From Linanthus parryae (Eukaryota; Streptophyta; Magnoliopsida; Ericales; Polemoniaceae), in contig JALGPY010000010.1 of assembly GCA_023055425.1 (NCBI GenBank), forward strand, positions 54,473,665 to 54,537,664: 64,000 nucleotides of DNA, read 5' to 3'. Positions 48,410 to 59,558 of this stretch are shown in pieces (the stretch's first letter is position 1; the number at the start of each line of letters is the position of its first letter). The notes beneath the pieces are model-generated. The model saw only the letters and a list, made by a program, of their open reading frames with translations. It ran no database searches and had not been told where the DNA came from. A program made the position numbers and the translations under genes.

Positions 48410-51400
48410 CTAAGTACAAAAACGATAAAAGAGAGGGATGGCAAAGAAGAAGATCAAGAGTCTGTAGGTTGCTGAAACTTCATATCCGTCGTTGCTGAAC
48501 CCGTATGTACTGTTGACGGTTAGGGAAGATGAACCTGCAAAAGGAGAAAAAGAGACTGTGACGTAGCTGTGTCAATTTTAGGGAGAAAACAAAGGTCAAA
48601 AGTTTAATTAACTCACAGTTTACATGGGTACTCCATCCGAGTTGCTTCCTATACGAATCATAAACAAAGATCCTGTCTCTAAGGGAAATAACTGCAACAT
48701 GAATGGAAAAGGAGAAGATTACAAAATAAAGTTCAAGAATTTACACAAAATAATAAATTAGGAGTTTGATCAAAACCTCCTAGAATAGAATGTTGGTCCT
48801 CTCTGGCTCTCCGGAATCCAATGCACCACTCGTTCAGGGGGTCCTAATTACATAAATGCGATAGCCATGTCAAGAATTCACTCAAAAGAATAAATTGAGT
48901 AATCAAAGATAACTTATTGAAAAATAAGTAACTCACCAGGAAAGAAAACTGGATCAAGTAGTCTTCTGGCCGTAGAACCAGATGCGCATCTTGATCAAAG
49001 ATAAAAGTGACTGGAGGGAAAAAACTTGCACCACTGAATATTGATGAAGATTAGTCTTTAGAATGTCTTCAGAATCATGCAATTAATCTTTTGTTGTTGT
49101 TAAGACTGGTAGCCAAATTAAAAGAAAAAATCAGTTACCTTGGGCCTGCATTGTAGCACAATTGTCTACCCTCCTGATGAGGCTGTGCTTTCTTTGAAAC
49201 ATAAGCAGTTATCTAAAAAAGGAATCAGTAAATAAAATCTCTCAATAGCTAATACGAAAGATGCATATAATGTAAAATGAGACATTTAATATGAACTAAT
49301 CAATTTACGATAAAAATCACATTTTACAGTCATTTCAAAACTCAATCAGCTCGACACATAAGCCGCTGAAACCATTTTTAATCAAATTTCTGAAAAATCT
49401 CGTACATGACAGAATTCACTAAAAATTCACTACAAATTACAATAAAAAATGACATTTTTGAATAAAACATCAAGTTTCAACGATATATCACACTTGTCCA
49501 TAAATAGCTAAAAACAAATATTTTAACTAAAAAGATTTTAGCTACTATGAGCTGAGTTTGAACTTACTGCGGTGGTAATGGCGTCATACACTTCCCCCTT
49601 CAAATAAGCTAAAGTTGTCCCGGAGTCGATAATTACATCTACTGTAGACTTGGTTGGAAATGTTATCGAGCTAATACTCAATAATTTTCCGTCGACAGAA
49701 ATGTTTAGCAGGTTCAGGCTGTAATTAATCCTGTAAAAACAGTGTTAAGATGTTGAGTTTTATGTCTGCTCATCCTCAGGATTTTGTATCCCAGGCATTT
49801 TTTCTATTCTTATTTCCATTGAACAAGGCCAATGTGTCTGATAATAATAAATATTTTGAGTCCCTTCAAAAAAAAATTCTGAGGATGAGGATAATTATTC
49901 AGAGGTAAACAGAGGTCATACGCCAATTTCCTCTTTTTCATCTATCAGGGAATCACTTCAACATTGTCCTTAATTCATTAAACAATCATTTTTTCATGAA
50001 ACATGTAGAGTCACTTCAAAGATTCAATAGGTCCAAGAAAATAAATACATTTTTTCGTCCGAGTATTGGAAAAAAGAAAAAAATACATAATACTAAAACA
50101 TGAATTTATTCAAAACTTCTACAGCCATTCTCGAACTACTTATTGCAACAGTTTCTCTTAAAGGCAGTTACATTTTTCTTCTCTTTACTCCCCAGAAGTC
50201 AAAGCATTTGGAAAATATGAACTAATTTACTAGTCACGAAGGTGCCCGAAAGCATATTAAAATTTATCCAGAAGCGCATTTAAAAAACTAGTTCAGACGC
50301 AACAATTGGAAGAGAGAAAGAATTAAAATAAATGCTTACTCATTCGGAACCAAAGGGGAGTAGACCATGCTAGAGTGCAGGATTTCCCCAATGACTAGGA
50401 TACCACCGCCATTGTATCCTGCCTCGAAGCAATGTGAGATCACATTGGGGGTTATTCCCTGGGAGGATAGCTGCTTCAAAATTGACGTACTGCCTTGACC
50501 CAACCCTAATACGCCATCAACTGGCGTCGGAGTTTGGGCTAATAATCCACTTCGGTTAGTGCTACACCTGTTTCAGGAAAGCAGTAACGAGAAAGACAAG
50601 TAAAATATATAGTTATAAGAAGAGGTACTGACAAAGTTAACATGCAGGGTGAGATGAGACCAGACTGGTGAATCAGTCTACATTCACGCTCTGATTAGTT
50701 GAGAGTAAAATGTTTTACAAAGGAAAATATTTTACACGTAAAATATCTTTTGTGAAAAAGTTTTCTTTACTTTTATTTTCTTGTGTTTGGTTGACACTTG
50801 AAAAAATACTTTTTCTTGTGCATTATATTTTTTGTAGTTGCTGACAGCAGAGATGGTGGTGGTGGTGGTGGCAGTGGGGTGGAGGTGGGTGGCGATAGTG
50901 GTGGTTCTTGGTGGAAAATGTCTAAGCATGTGTTGTCACATTCCTTCACTCTCCGAAAATGGCTTACAGATGTTGAACGTGCTAGTCATTTTACATCATT
51001 TAAGGGAAAACATTTTACTTGGTAAAAGATTATACGAGACAAATTGTGAACGAAACACCAAAATAAAGGAAAACATTATACAGGAAAATATTGTACCACC
51101 AACCAACCGAGAGGCGTAACAACAACTCTGGCATTGAGTATGCATATTAAGGGGCTTTAGCTTTTACAAATCAAATGCCCTTTTTTTTTTCTTTAAAAGC
51201 AAGAACACCATGAAGATGATGAATTTAGAAGTGAAGAGAGATTTTAGTCAAAGGAAACTGACTTCTTATTTGTATGAAAAATGCAAGACAATAACAAGTT
51301 TTGATGAATTTGCCAATTTTTCATACCCAAAAGTCACCGGGAAGGAAGAGTTGGCAAAACCCATGCTAAATGGATGAATCTGGAGGAGGTCTGTATAAAA

Positions 51401-52938
51401 TTCACCCGATGTTTTGCTTCCATCATCGTACTCCAGATCGTACGCACACATGTTGTCCTGAGGAGTGCATCGCCTGCAACGTTTGGAGCAGGACAACGCT
51501 GAAGCGGTGCTTGAGTTGGAAGCATCGTAGAAGTTCAGCTTAATCTGAAAATACAGAGCCCCATTTCAATTTTGTGTAATTTCTAGTGAGAATGATAATG
51601 AAATGAAAGAAAATAAAATAAAATAAATTGGGAATGATATACTCACAGGAAGGGACGATACAATAGGACAGTTAGTGCATGAAATGCAACTAACCCAGGA
51701 CAATTCGCTCCCTGTATCAACTAGCACATTGAATTCTTGGGGTGGAGACCCCAACTCAATTGTGGTGTAATACATCCTACATTAAGACCAAAACCAAAGA
51801 GTGTTCGTAAATAAAGTCAAATTTATTGAATTAGGCATGATTGATTTTTATTTTTATTTTGAGAATCCATGATTGATGTTCAGGGTATGGTCATTTCACC
51901 ACTACGGCTGCTTATAGTTATTTTACCGAGCTAAACCGACAAAATGATGTATCCAATTAGAGCTGCACTTTCAGTTCTGCACTTTCTGTTAACCGAAACC
52001 GAACCCGGACCGAGAATCCTGGAACCGGCCGGACTCGGTTACCGGGTATTCGGTTACGGTTAACCGGCCGGGGAAGTTTCACAAACCCCTAATCGGCCCG
52101 GCCCGTATAGCCGTAACCGGGTATGCCAGTTCGGTTCGGGCAGGTTAACCGATCAATATACATGAAAGCTGGTGGGAAAGGTGGGAAAGTACCGGTTCGG
52201 TTAACCGTTCGATTCCGGGCCGGGCTCGGTCAACGGTCATGTCGGTTATTATCAGGCCGGTTCACGGTTCTACTGAAGGTCTAACCGGCCCTAACCCGCA
52301 AGAAATCAGTTTCAGTCTCGGTTCGGTCCTTTCAGGCTCAGGCTCGGTTACTCAAGAACCGGTTAAGATTGGGCCGGTTCACTGGTTAACCGGCCCGTTT
52401 GACAGCTCTAGCTCCAAAATACTGTTTTGAGCCAAAAACTGGAAATCCCCGGCCCAAAAGATGATTCTTTCATGGATTTTGTTTGGACAAATAATGATCA
52501 CAGAAAATTAGAGTTACTGAAAATCTGGGTCCTATCTGTAGTGACGATAAGAGGATGGTCTTGAACTCCTTTTTCTAGTTTCTGGTTTTGCTATGTGCTT
52601 TGAAATAATCGTTGGCATTTACGATGGAATAGGAAACAAAAGTTGAAGTCGAAAACAAAACCATTGCTTATGAAACTAATTTTTTCATAAACCAACAAAT
52701 ACAAAACATTTGGAGTAGTAGAGAAAATAGCATACCGTGCGAAGTTTAAGTCGCCCGAGAGATCAAATTTCCCAATGAGACGTTGTTGATGCCTCGCATG
52801 ATCCCTGTGGACCAGAGAGTCGAAGTCCTCGCTCAGGTTCAGCGGGACAGTTCTGTGAAGCTTAAGGATGATCCCCCCACTATAGCATATTGACATTGTT
52901 GTCACTGCAGCGAATAAGAGCACCCCATTCATCTTCAT
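48410..52938 (-). CDS. Pepsin-like (A1) aspartic protease, 10 coding exons
   Basis: Exons on the minus strand: 52938-52736, 51776-51647, 51544-51327, 50567-50340, 49730-49568, 49212-49139, 49033-48937, 48843-48777, 48691-48617 and 48534-48410. All introns are GT-AG and phases agree, giving 1380 nt (459 aa). The N-terminus (MKMNGVLLFAAVTTMSICYS) resembles a signal peptide, followed by a short pro-region. The active-site motifs are VDTGSELSWVSC (exon 2) and IIDSGTTLAYL (exon 5). Other family marks are YDDGSKTSGEF, VDGVLGLGQGS and NEWCIGFRR. A hydrophobic C-terminal stretch (RLLIFFFAIPLFYRF) after a Ser/Asn-rich linker suggests a GPI-anchor signal. It resembles the plant A36/A39-like GPI-anchored aspartic proteases (from memory). 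It probably acts in the secretory pathway or at the cell surface. No break was found. Confidence 0.9.
50690..51115. other. Possible MITE-like sequence in protease intron 3
   Basis: Within the 759-bp intron, GGAAAATATTTTAC-type motifs occur near both ends in opposite arrangement (50722-50750 and 51068-51098), with GTGTTTGGTT and AAACACCAAAA near the flanks. This resembles common plant foldback/MITE remnants. No clean terminal repeat or duplication could be fixed. Confidence 0.3.
51958..52410. mobile_element. hAT-like non-autonomous element in protease intron 1
   Basis: 453 bp starting TAGAGCTG and ending CAGCTCTA (8-bp inverted ends), filled with many GGTTAACCGG and CGGTTCGGTT motifs on both strands. 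Such subterminal motif arrays and the TAGAGCTGTCAAA-like end occur in plant hAT MITEs. The flanking octamers TATCCAAT and GCTCCAAA agree only partly, so the target duplication is weak. It lies within a 959-bp intron and leaves the splice sites intact. Confidence 0.5.
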
Positions 52939-52939
52939 C

Positions 52940-54202
52940 CTGTGTGCACATCGATGATGTATAAGTTTATGTTGAGAACTTAGATTTTGTTTTGGTAAAT
53001 TGGACTTCAATAAAAGCAAGTTAAGGATGTTCAAAATATAGGGAGGAGGCAACACCCCTACATCCTCAAGCAAAACAACCACCAAAAATTGGGGAGGGTG
53101 ATCCAACAAATAATGTTCAAATTTAGGATCAAAAGCAGAAATAGTATGACAAGAAATAAATCTGGACACATGCTTAAGCAGCTAGGAGTGAACTTAGATT
53201 ACTGAACATGAAACACAGTAACACTAGGCACAATAGAAAATTAACTCTTTACACTTTTACAATCAATAGATTCCACCTCAGAATAAATTGACAAGCGGAA
53301 AACATTTAGCCTTTCCAAATTTATTTTTCTTTTTCCGAACTTTAGAGAGATTTCTAGGTGAAGAAGGCAAGTGGACCCGACCAATCCAGCAGATTTCATA
53401 CTTGGGCTGGCTTGATTTTGGAGGACCAGTGACTCAGTAACGACGACCATCTAAGCCCACTCTCAAAAAAACATTCTAACCATTCGCACAAATACAAGAG
53501 ACACAAAAGTGTATGTCAAAAGACAGAAATGCTTTAGGATGAGATGCAATTCAAGCCAAGCCGACTTCAATTTTCATGGGAAATTTGAACCATATTTCTT
53601 TAGCTCAGAGAGTATGTTAAGAAAATTTACTCATAATTAAGAGCCTGTTTGGTATCCGTTGAAAAAAGAAAAAGCAGTGCGAAAAAACTGAAACACTACG
53701 TTTAAAAATAAAATCATGAAACTGTTTGGTATGCGTTTAAAAACACTATTTAAAAAAAACATTTAATTATTAGGAAAATTTACTCATAATTTTCCTCATA
53801 ACTATGTTTGGAAAATTTACTCATAACTAAGAGAAATTCATCACACAGGAAGCATGGGGAAGTTTGTAGTACTAAAATAATCAACCTTAAGTTTATATTA
53901 ATAAATGTTACTAAATCGCTTTTTATCTGCTAATTAGCACTGGTGTAACTAATCTGGTCACACATCATGGGGGGAGTGAAAAGTTTTAGAATGGGTCAGA
54001 AAGAATCAAACTTACTCTTCACGTATGCATGTTTTTGCTTCAATTTTTTAGTTGAACACTATAAATTTTCACCATTCAGAAAAACAGGGTTTTTTTTTTT
54101 TTTTTTTTTTTTTTGCAGATTACTGAAAGTGAAGAATTAACCAGCCAAACACCAATATACATTAAACAAGAAACAAAGAGGAGTGGAAATAAGAAGAATC
54201 AC
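52940..54202 (-). other. Putative 5' UTR intron region
   Basis: AT-rich with no TE protein and no convincing ORF. Contains a short GAGCCTGTTTGGTATCC / ACTGTTTGGTATGCG motif pair (53641-53740) typical of MITE ends, and a 22-base T run near 54092. Confidence 0.4.
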
Positions 54203-54295
54203 CTGAAGTCCTTCGCTTGTCACCTGAGCTGCAGAAACACTTGGAGAGAGAGAGAGAGAGAGATGAAGAACTCAGAGTTGTTCTGAGTGGTGAGG
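54203..54295 (-). promoter_or_regulatory. Candidate 5' UTR exon and pyrimidine patch of the protease gene
   Basis: The minus strand carries a (CT)n patch (about 54247-54265), then AAGTGTTTCTGCAGC and a donor-like CAG/GTGATT at 54203/54202. An acceptor ACACAG/GATG lies one base before the protease ATG at 52938. A 5' UTR intron of about 1.26 kb would join them. The downstream sense start is unknown. The assignment is inferred from splice signals and the promoter-like patch. Confidence 0.4.
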
Positions 54296-54299
54296 CATT

Positions 54300-55000
54300 A
54301 CATTATACTCGTTGGCTCATTGCTGAAGGGTATTTTCACTATTTACAGACCTGAATCAAACCTGCAACATTGGCGCTGCAGTTAACTAAATGAGGTATTT
54401 AAATATGAAATACCAACTTTAACCCTCGTTGAAGCTTGTTGTCTCTTTCAGATAACTTATGATTGGATGTTTCTACTGGTAATTACAGTTCTATTTTATT
54501 TCATTCGTATCATTCACCCCAAAAAGAACAGTGAAGGGAGCTCTCTTGTTCCCATAAACGGGTAGAAAAACAAAACAATTTACAATAAAAGAGGTCATTC
54601 CAGATTGGAAAGCTGAAAACTACATGTCCTTTTAAGTTTCATATAATTTGGTTGGGATCGTTCATCACTCACATGTCTTCCTCGACCTTTACCCTCCATA
54701 CCTTACATTTCTTTGTCAATGAATTGTTCCTCATTTTCTTATAGTGTCCATCCCTATGCAGATGTAGATTTGGAGACACGGTGGTGCAGCAATGTGGCAC
54801 CAATGATGGGATTGTAAATAAAACAAACCCTCCACAAATTCTCATGTTCAGCTCATTGAAATCTTTCTTTTTCATCATTGGTCCCTTGACATAAACTAAA
54901 CTTAAACTGAAACAGCCCGAAGGACCACGGTTCACAGCTAGTACAACCCAACCAAAATCCAAGTACATTATTTATAAATAAAAGGAGAAAACCCTCCAAC
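54300..55000. other. Unassigned upstream region
   Basis: Upstream of the protease gene and next to repeat G. No ORF, tRNA or TE protein is recognisable. The proximal promoter of the protease gene probably lies in the first few hundred bases. Confidence 0.4.
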
Positions 55001-57560
55001 AAAGTTTGGAAACAAAGGAATAACATTGAAATAACATCGTCCGAAATGTCTAAATGATGAAAATGAAAACTAAACTAAACTTTATTTGCAGCTAGCCTAA
55101 GCTTCACCATGTGTGCGCGTTTCCCTCACCTCAATGCCAACCTGCGGGTTTTACAATAGACAAAGTCGACCGCAGGAAAATTTTAAGTCAGTAAAACTGA
55201 GTAAGAGCATACTACAGCACGTGAAAACAGATGATTGGGCTCTAACTAATACAAGTTTAAAAGCAAGCTTTAAAAGAAATGAAACTAGAACTGTAATAGA
55301 TAACCGGACCATTTCATTGGATATTAATTCAGCTGAAGCACATAAGGCCCAGCAGGAACGATGTATTCAGAGAGGTCACGATGCAATATAAAACATCATC
55401 AATAGAGGTGCCTCTTGGGATATCACAAACCCCATTTCACCCAGATCGTTAAGGGCTACCCTACGCAACCCCGCTCAACCACATAGCTAAAAGACCTTAA
55501 GTGTCGACACCCCTATACTGTTGTGACCCACACTAGCATAGGTAGTACTCTATAGCTTTCACAATAAATAACCCCCCGCTACCTCAGCACATCGATGCAT
55601 ATTTGCCACCACAGGGGCGGGTATGTAACCGCTATGGATTACCCCCGAGGAGGTTCGCGTCCTAGCGCCTCCGGCCTTAGCCTCCACACACATCCTCTGA
55701 ACATCGCCCTATTTCTATTAGAGTGAATTAAACTTCCATGTTTACAACTTGAACCATTGATTTCCAAAACAGTAGTTTCCACAAATACTTTCCAAATTAG
55801 GGGTTTGAACAAGTTCATCACAGGACATATATAAAACATGTGTAAAGGCATTTTCACAAGTAATCACATTTTGAGAGTAAAATTGTACATATGAACTTAC
55901 TTGGATCGAAGGAAGCTCGACACACAAGCAAGCAGAACTAATAGTCGTAGCACAGATCCTCAACAAACTGATCGCCTACGAAGTCGGAATCTACAATAGC
56001 CACATAATCCTAACATCAATACATATTCATTTGCACGACAAATGTAAATACAACAATGCCCTATATGCCAATGCAATCCAATTTCTCAACAAGTTCACAA
56101 TTCAATTATACCCCCAAAATCATTAAACGACTCTAATATTAGAAAGAAATGATAAGTTATACAGTTTTGACAATAGTAATAATAATAATAATAAACATAA
56201 TAATAATAATAAAACAATAATAATAAAAAAATAACATTAAAACAAACTTTAACTACTTAATTATATTCTTAAAATCTATTTGCAACTAGTTATTTAGAAA
56301 AGAGTGTAATAATCAAAGATGATATTAGTATTACGGAAATGCTAATTTTACTTATTAAAAGAGTATCAATTTATTTAAAAAAAAAATAAATCTTAAAAAT
56401 AAACACATGATATAAATATATAAAATAACTTAGAAAATACAACTTTTGTTTATTACTAAATATTTACTTTTATTACTAAAAACTCTTCTTATAAAACTAT
56501 ACTATAAAACTTTATATTTGTTTTCATGTTTGAGAAAACTAATTCAATCAAAACATTAGTTATAGAATAAATAACAAAACTAAAGAAAACAGTTGGTATT
56601 AAATAATTAAGCCTCCCCAAAGCATATGCAAGTGTACAAAACAGCCCCAACAGCTTATCAAATTGCCAAAAAAAATCCCCCTAAAAGACAACACTGTAAT
56701 AGTCATCTTCTTCTTCTTCTTTTGCCAACATCCCTTCCACTGTAACTTCAAACTTCAACCTTAACACCCAAATTCAACACTAACACCGACGAGTAAATTC
56801 ATTCACAGAGAGTTCAAAGTGGGTATTTGAAATTTGTACCTAGAAAACGAAGAGGGATCTCAGTGGATTACCGATCGAAGAAGACAAGGGGACAAGGACG
56901 GCGACGATGGTGATGTCGCTGCTGCTGCTGCCAGCGGTGGTCGCCGGAGATTGAGGACGGAGTGGCGAGAGGAAAGAGGGTTGCGTCGAACGGAAAGAAA
57001 GACGAGAGTAGCCGGGTTTTGCGTCGGTCCTTCTCTCGGGTCGGAACCGGGTCTGTGCCAAAGCAGAGCCGGAGATGGCTCTGTTACTTCTTGGTGGTTT
57101 CGCCGGGATGAACGGAGGTTGGAGGCGAGTTGGCTGCAGTGGGTTTCGTCGGAGAATGGAGCGGTGATGGTGTTTGGCAGCGATGTGATTCGAGAAACAG
57201 GGGCAGTGGTTTGCTTCTGAAAACAGAGTGGTTGAGATGAAATTGACGAGGGAGAAGAGAGGTGTTGATATAAGGTTGACGGGGGTGGAATTGAGGGAGA
57301 CGTGGGTGAAATCGTGGGGAAACGTTGAGGTGAAATCGGAGGATTTGTTGAGGGAGAATAGGGGGTCTGGGTTTTCCGTTGAAGTGGGGAAGAGAGGGTG
57401 CAGGTGGGTTCTCCACCTGTTTAAGGTAAAGACACTTTAACCCCCCTCTCATTAGTTTCTAAAATTACAAATATAAACCCCCCAGATTAGGAAAGAATAA
57501 ATATAGCCCCAAACTCAAGATTAATACACCAAACACCCTATTTAAAATAGGGGTGTTACA
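55000..57560 (-). mobile_element. LTR-like element G (third member of the D/F family)
   Basis: Ends GGGGTGTTACA at 57560 (minus strand TGTAACACCCC). Internal blocks match D on the same strand: CACCCAGATCGTTAAGGG, CAACCCCGCTCAA and CTTAAGTGTCGACACCCCTA (55438-55515), and the CTCCTACGA / CGCCTACGAAGTC segment near 55970. The left boundary is not sharp, so it may be truncated. It carries no TE protein. The ORFs around 56834-57452 are composition-driven. Confidence 0.65.
56176..56230 (+). repeat. Imperfect AAT/ATA trinucleotide repeat
   Basis: Runs of TAATAATAAT interrupted by ACA/AAA inside G. Confidence 0.85.
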
Positions 57561-57769
57561 TAAACACACATACAAAAATTATATTTAACAAACACAACAT
57601 ATGGCTCGTTCCTTAGTTTAGCTTTCATGAACAATTCTTTCATATATTTATGCTGAATATCTAGTTTAATTCCACATGTTCATAACATTTCCTTGGTGTT
57701 CCTTCCCTTGTGTCTTCTAATTAACTTCATATGTTTCTTTCACTTGATTTCTACTTTGACTTTACCGGC

Positions 57770-57899
57770 CCGGTGATTTGATTAACAAAACAATGGATAA
57801 ATTTAATTATATTTTCATGGTGTTAGAGTAAACTTTGATCTACAACACCATTAAAATATTACGAAATTCCTCCGTCGCTTTTTCTAACCAAATCACCGG
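57770..57899. repeat. Foldback (inverted-repeat) element
   Basis: The left arm starts CCGGTGATTTG and the right arm ends CAAATCACCGG (exact 11-bp complement). The centre forms a hairpin around GGTGTTAGAG..CTACAACACC. The arms are imperfect in between. It could be a small MITE or a hairpin-forming relic. Confidence 0.6.
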
Positions 57900-58032
57900 G
57901 TCACTTTGACCCGGTGAATAGTGCACTAGGAAGTATGAGAAGAAACAGAGGAAGTACACTTTACAAAATAAAATTGTGGGCCTTACTAGGAAATTGCTTT
58001 CTTGTGGGTGGGGTGGGGTGGGGGTGGGGGCA

Positions 58033-58165
58033 AATTGCATAAAACATAAATGTAACAAAAATGATCTTTTCCTTGAAGCAGTCTCCTCCTTCTAACCTTG
58101 TCTTGCACTAGATTCGACGAACAGAATCTGATACTAAAAAGTATATATTGGGCACACAAACACAC
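58033..58165 (+). repeat. Direct repeat copy 1
   Basis: Starts AATTGCATAAAACAT and includes CAGTCTCCTCCTTCTAACCT and GGGCACACAAAC. It is preceded by a G-rich run (58005-58030). It is repeated at 58181-58304 with few differences. Confidence 0.9.
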
Positions 58166-58180
58166 ACGGTTGGGGGGGGG

Positions 58181-58304
58181 AATTGCATAAAACATGAAAA
58201 AACTGATCTTTTCCTTGAAACAGTCTCCTCCTTCTAACCTTGTCTAGCACCAGATTCGACGAACAGAATCTGATAATAAAATGTATCTACTGGGCACACG
58301 AACA
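58181..58304 (+). repeat. Direct repeat copy 2
   Basis: Same order as copy 1, with one short deletion and scattered substitutions. It is preceded by TTGGGGGGGGG. Tandem duplication anchored at the G-runs is likely. Confidence 0.9.
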
Positions 58305-59012
58305 GTGGGTTTTTAACACAACACACACTTTAATTTTTCTTCTTCTTGATTGACTGGCCCAAATGCTGACCCACTCCCAGATGTGACGGTGAAACCCTAG
58401 CAGAGTTGTCCCCCTACGGCCAAGAAGGTGGCGGGGCTGGGTGGTGAATTTGTAGAGGCTGCGGGAAAAGAACCCAGGACGGTTTTGTGTAGGTGGCTGA
58501 CGCGGTCGCGTATCTGGTGGAAGGAGCACAGCCGAGAGAGAGGGCGGTGGTGATGGACGATCTGGCGGCTTGGTTGGCTTCTGGAACTGGTCCGCCTGAA
58601 AGTGGTCGGGGCCATTGTTACCGATGAAATTGATGGCAGCAGGTGGTGGGTGTGGTGGTATCTCGTCGGAACAAGGGAAGACGGACGGAGGAATGGACGG
58701 ACATGTCATCGCCGACTATGGAGGCGGTGATTTCGATCGGGTCAGACTCGTTTTTGTCTGAGCGAATGGTGTCTGAGGTTGTCGACTTGGTATGCGTCCT
58801 GTGTTGGGGAAGATGATCGGAGCAGAGAAAGGCTCGGTACTGGTGCTGCGATCTGACTTCCCGTCGGAGCAGAGGCAAAAGGGGTGAGGACCTGCTGCGG
58901 CAGAGGCTTCGGGTCCTATTGCTCTGTGGGTATGTAGGATGCTGAACTGTGGTCTTTGAAGTAACCCACTCCTCCTCTGAATCCTTTGCTGTTAGAGTTG
59001 CAGATTGTTGAA
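58305..59012. other. GC-rich region of unknown origin
   Basis: Two overlapping minus-strand open frames (58287-58709 and 58618-59016) rich in Pro, Arg and Ser show no family I recognise. They look composition-driven rather than coding. The region borders the gypsy LTR at 59018. It may be the original target DNA of element H, or a gene leader. Confidence 0.35.
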
Positions 59013-59157
59013 CCACGTGTCAGGAACAGCTTGTTCCTGACCTGAAAATGGTGGATTCACGGTGAACAGAGAAGAAGAAGACGAGAGAGGATTGAGAGAA
59101 AAATCAGAGAGAAAATGAGATTCACATTTCATGCCCTAGTTCATCAGTACAAGCCCC

Positions 59158-59165
59158 CTTTTATA
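59158..59165 (-). promoter_or_regulatory. TATA box in LTR of element H
   Basis: TATAAAAG on the minus strand, about 140 bases before the LTR end, followed by a pyrimidine-rich leader. Confidence 0.6.
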
Positions 59166-59328
59166 CACAAGGGTAGTAAATGAAATTACAGAGACACTTG
59201 GGCCAAAGTAAAATAACAGGAAAAGAGTAACGGCCTTTGTCCACGTCACCCTAGCTGATGACACGCCTGGACCAATCGTGTCCCTTCCTTCTGCCAGCTG
59301 GTTGCCAACTCACCCTCCAACTGCGCGC

Positions 59329-59358
59329 CATAAGTGGAACGACAGCGTTCCACTTATG
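59329..59358. repeat. Perfect hairpin in LTR U3 of element H
   Basis: Arms CATAAGTGGAACG and CGTTCCACTTATG (13 bp, exact complements) separated by ACAG. Confidence 0.93.
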
Positions 59359-59558
59359 TTTTGAACTCCCAACGGTAAAACAAAAGAACGGCCACGATTC
59401 CCCCGATTTGAGATCTAACGGCTACTGCTATCCTAAATTTCATGTCATCAGTTTTCATTTCCTTTCACTTTAGTCCTACTTATAGGTCATCAGTTTACAA
59501 TCTTTTTCACTTTAGTCCTTCCCTCCTGACAAAGCACCTCCCTTTGAGATTCATGTCC

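Larger units (their letters stand above)
59018..59531 (-). repeat. 3' LTR of element H
   Basis: In minus orientation it begins TGTCAGGAGGG and ends GTTCCTGACA. It contains a TATA box (TATAAAAG, 59158-59165) followed by a CT-rich leader. The purine stretch AAAGGGAGGTGC precedes it and can act as polypurine tract. Its flank at 59013-59017 is CCACG. The partner copy is not in the window. Confidence 0.8.

Noticed and set aside
54092..54113. Poly-T run as retroposed poly(A) tail
   Set aside because: No processed coding sequence lies next to it and no flanking duplication was seen. A simple homopolymer is enough.
56834..57452. Arg-rich and Pro-rich ORFs near the end of G
   Set aside because: They mirror each other on the two strands and coincide with the GC-rich leader of an LTR-like element.
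58287..59016. Possible minus-strand Pro/Arg-rich gene
   Set aside because: Two overlapping frames, no recognisable domain, no splice or start context, and composition explains the openness.
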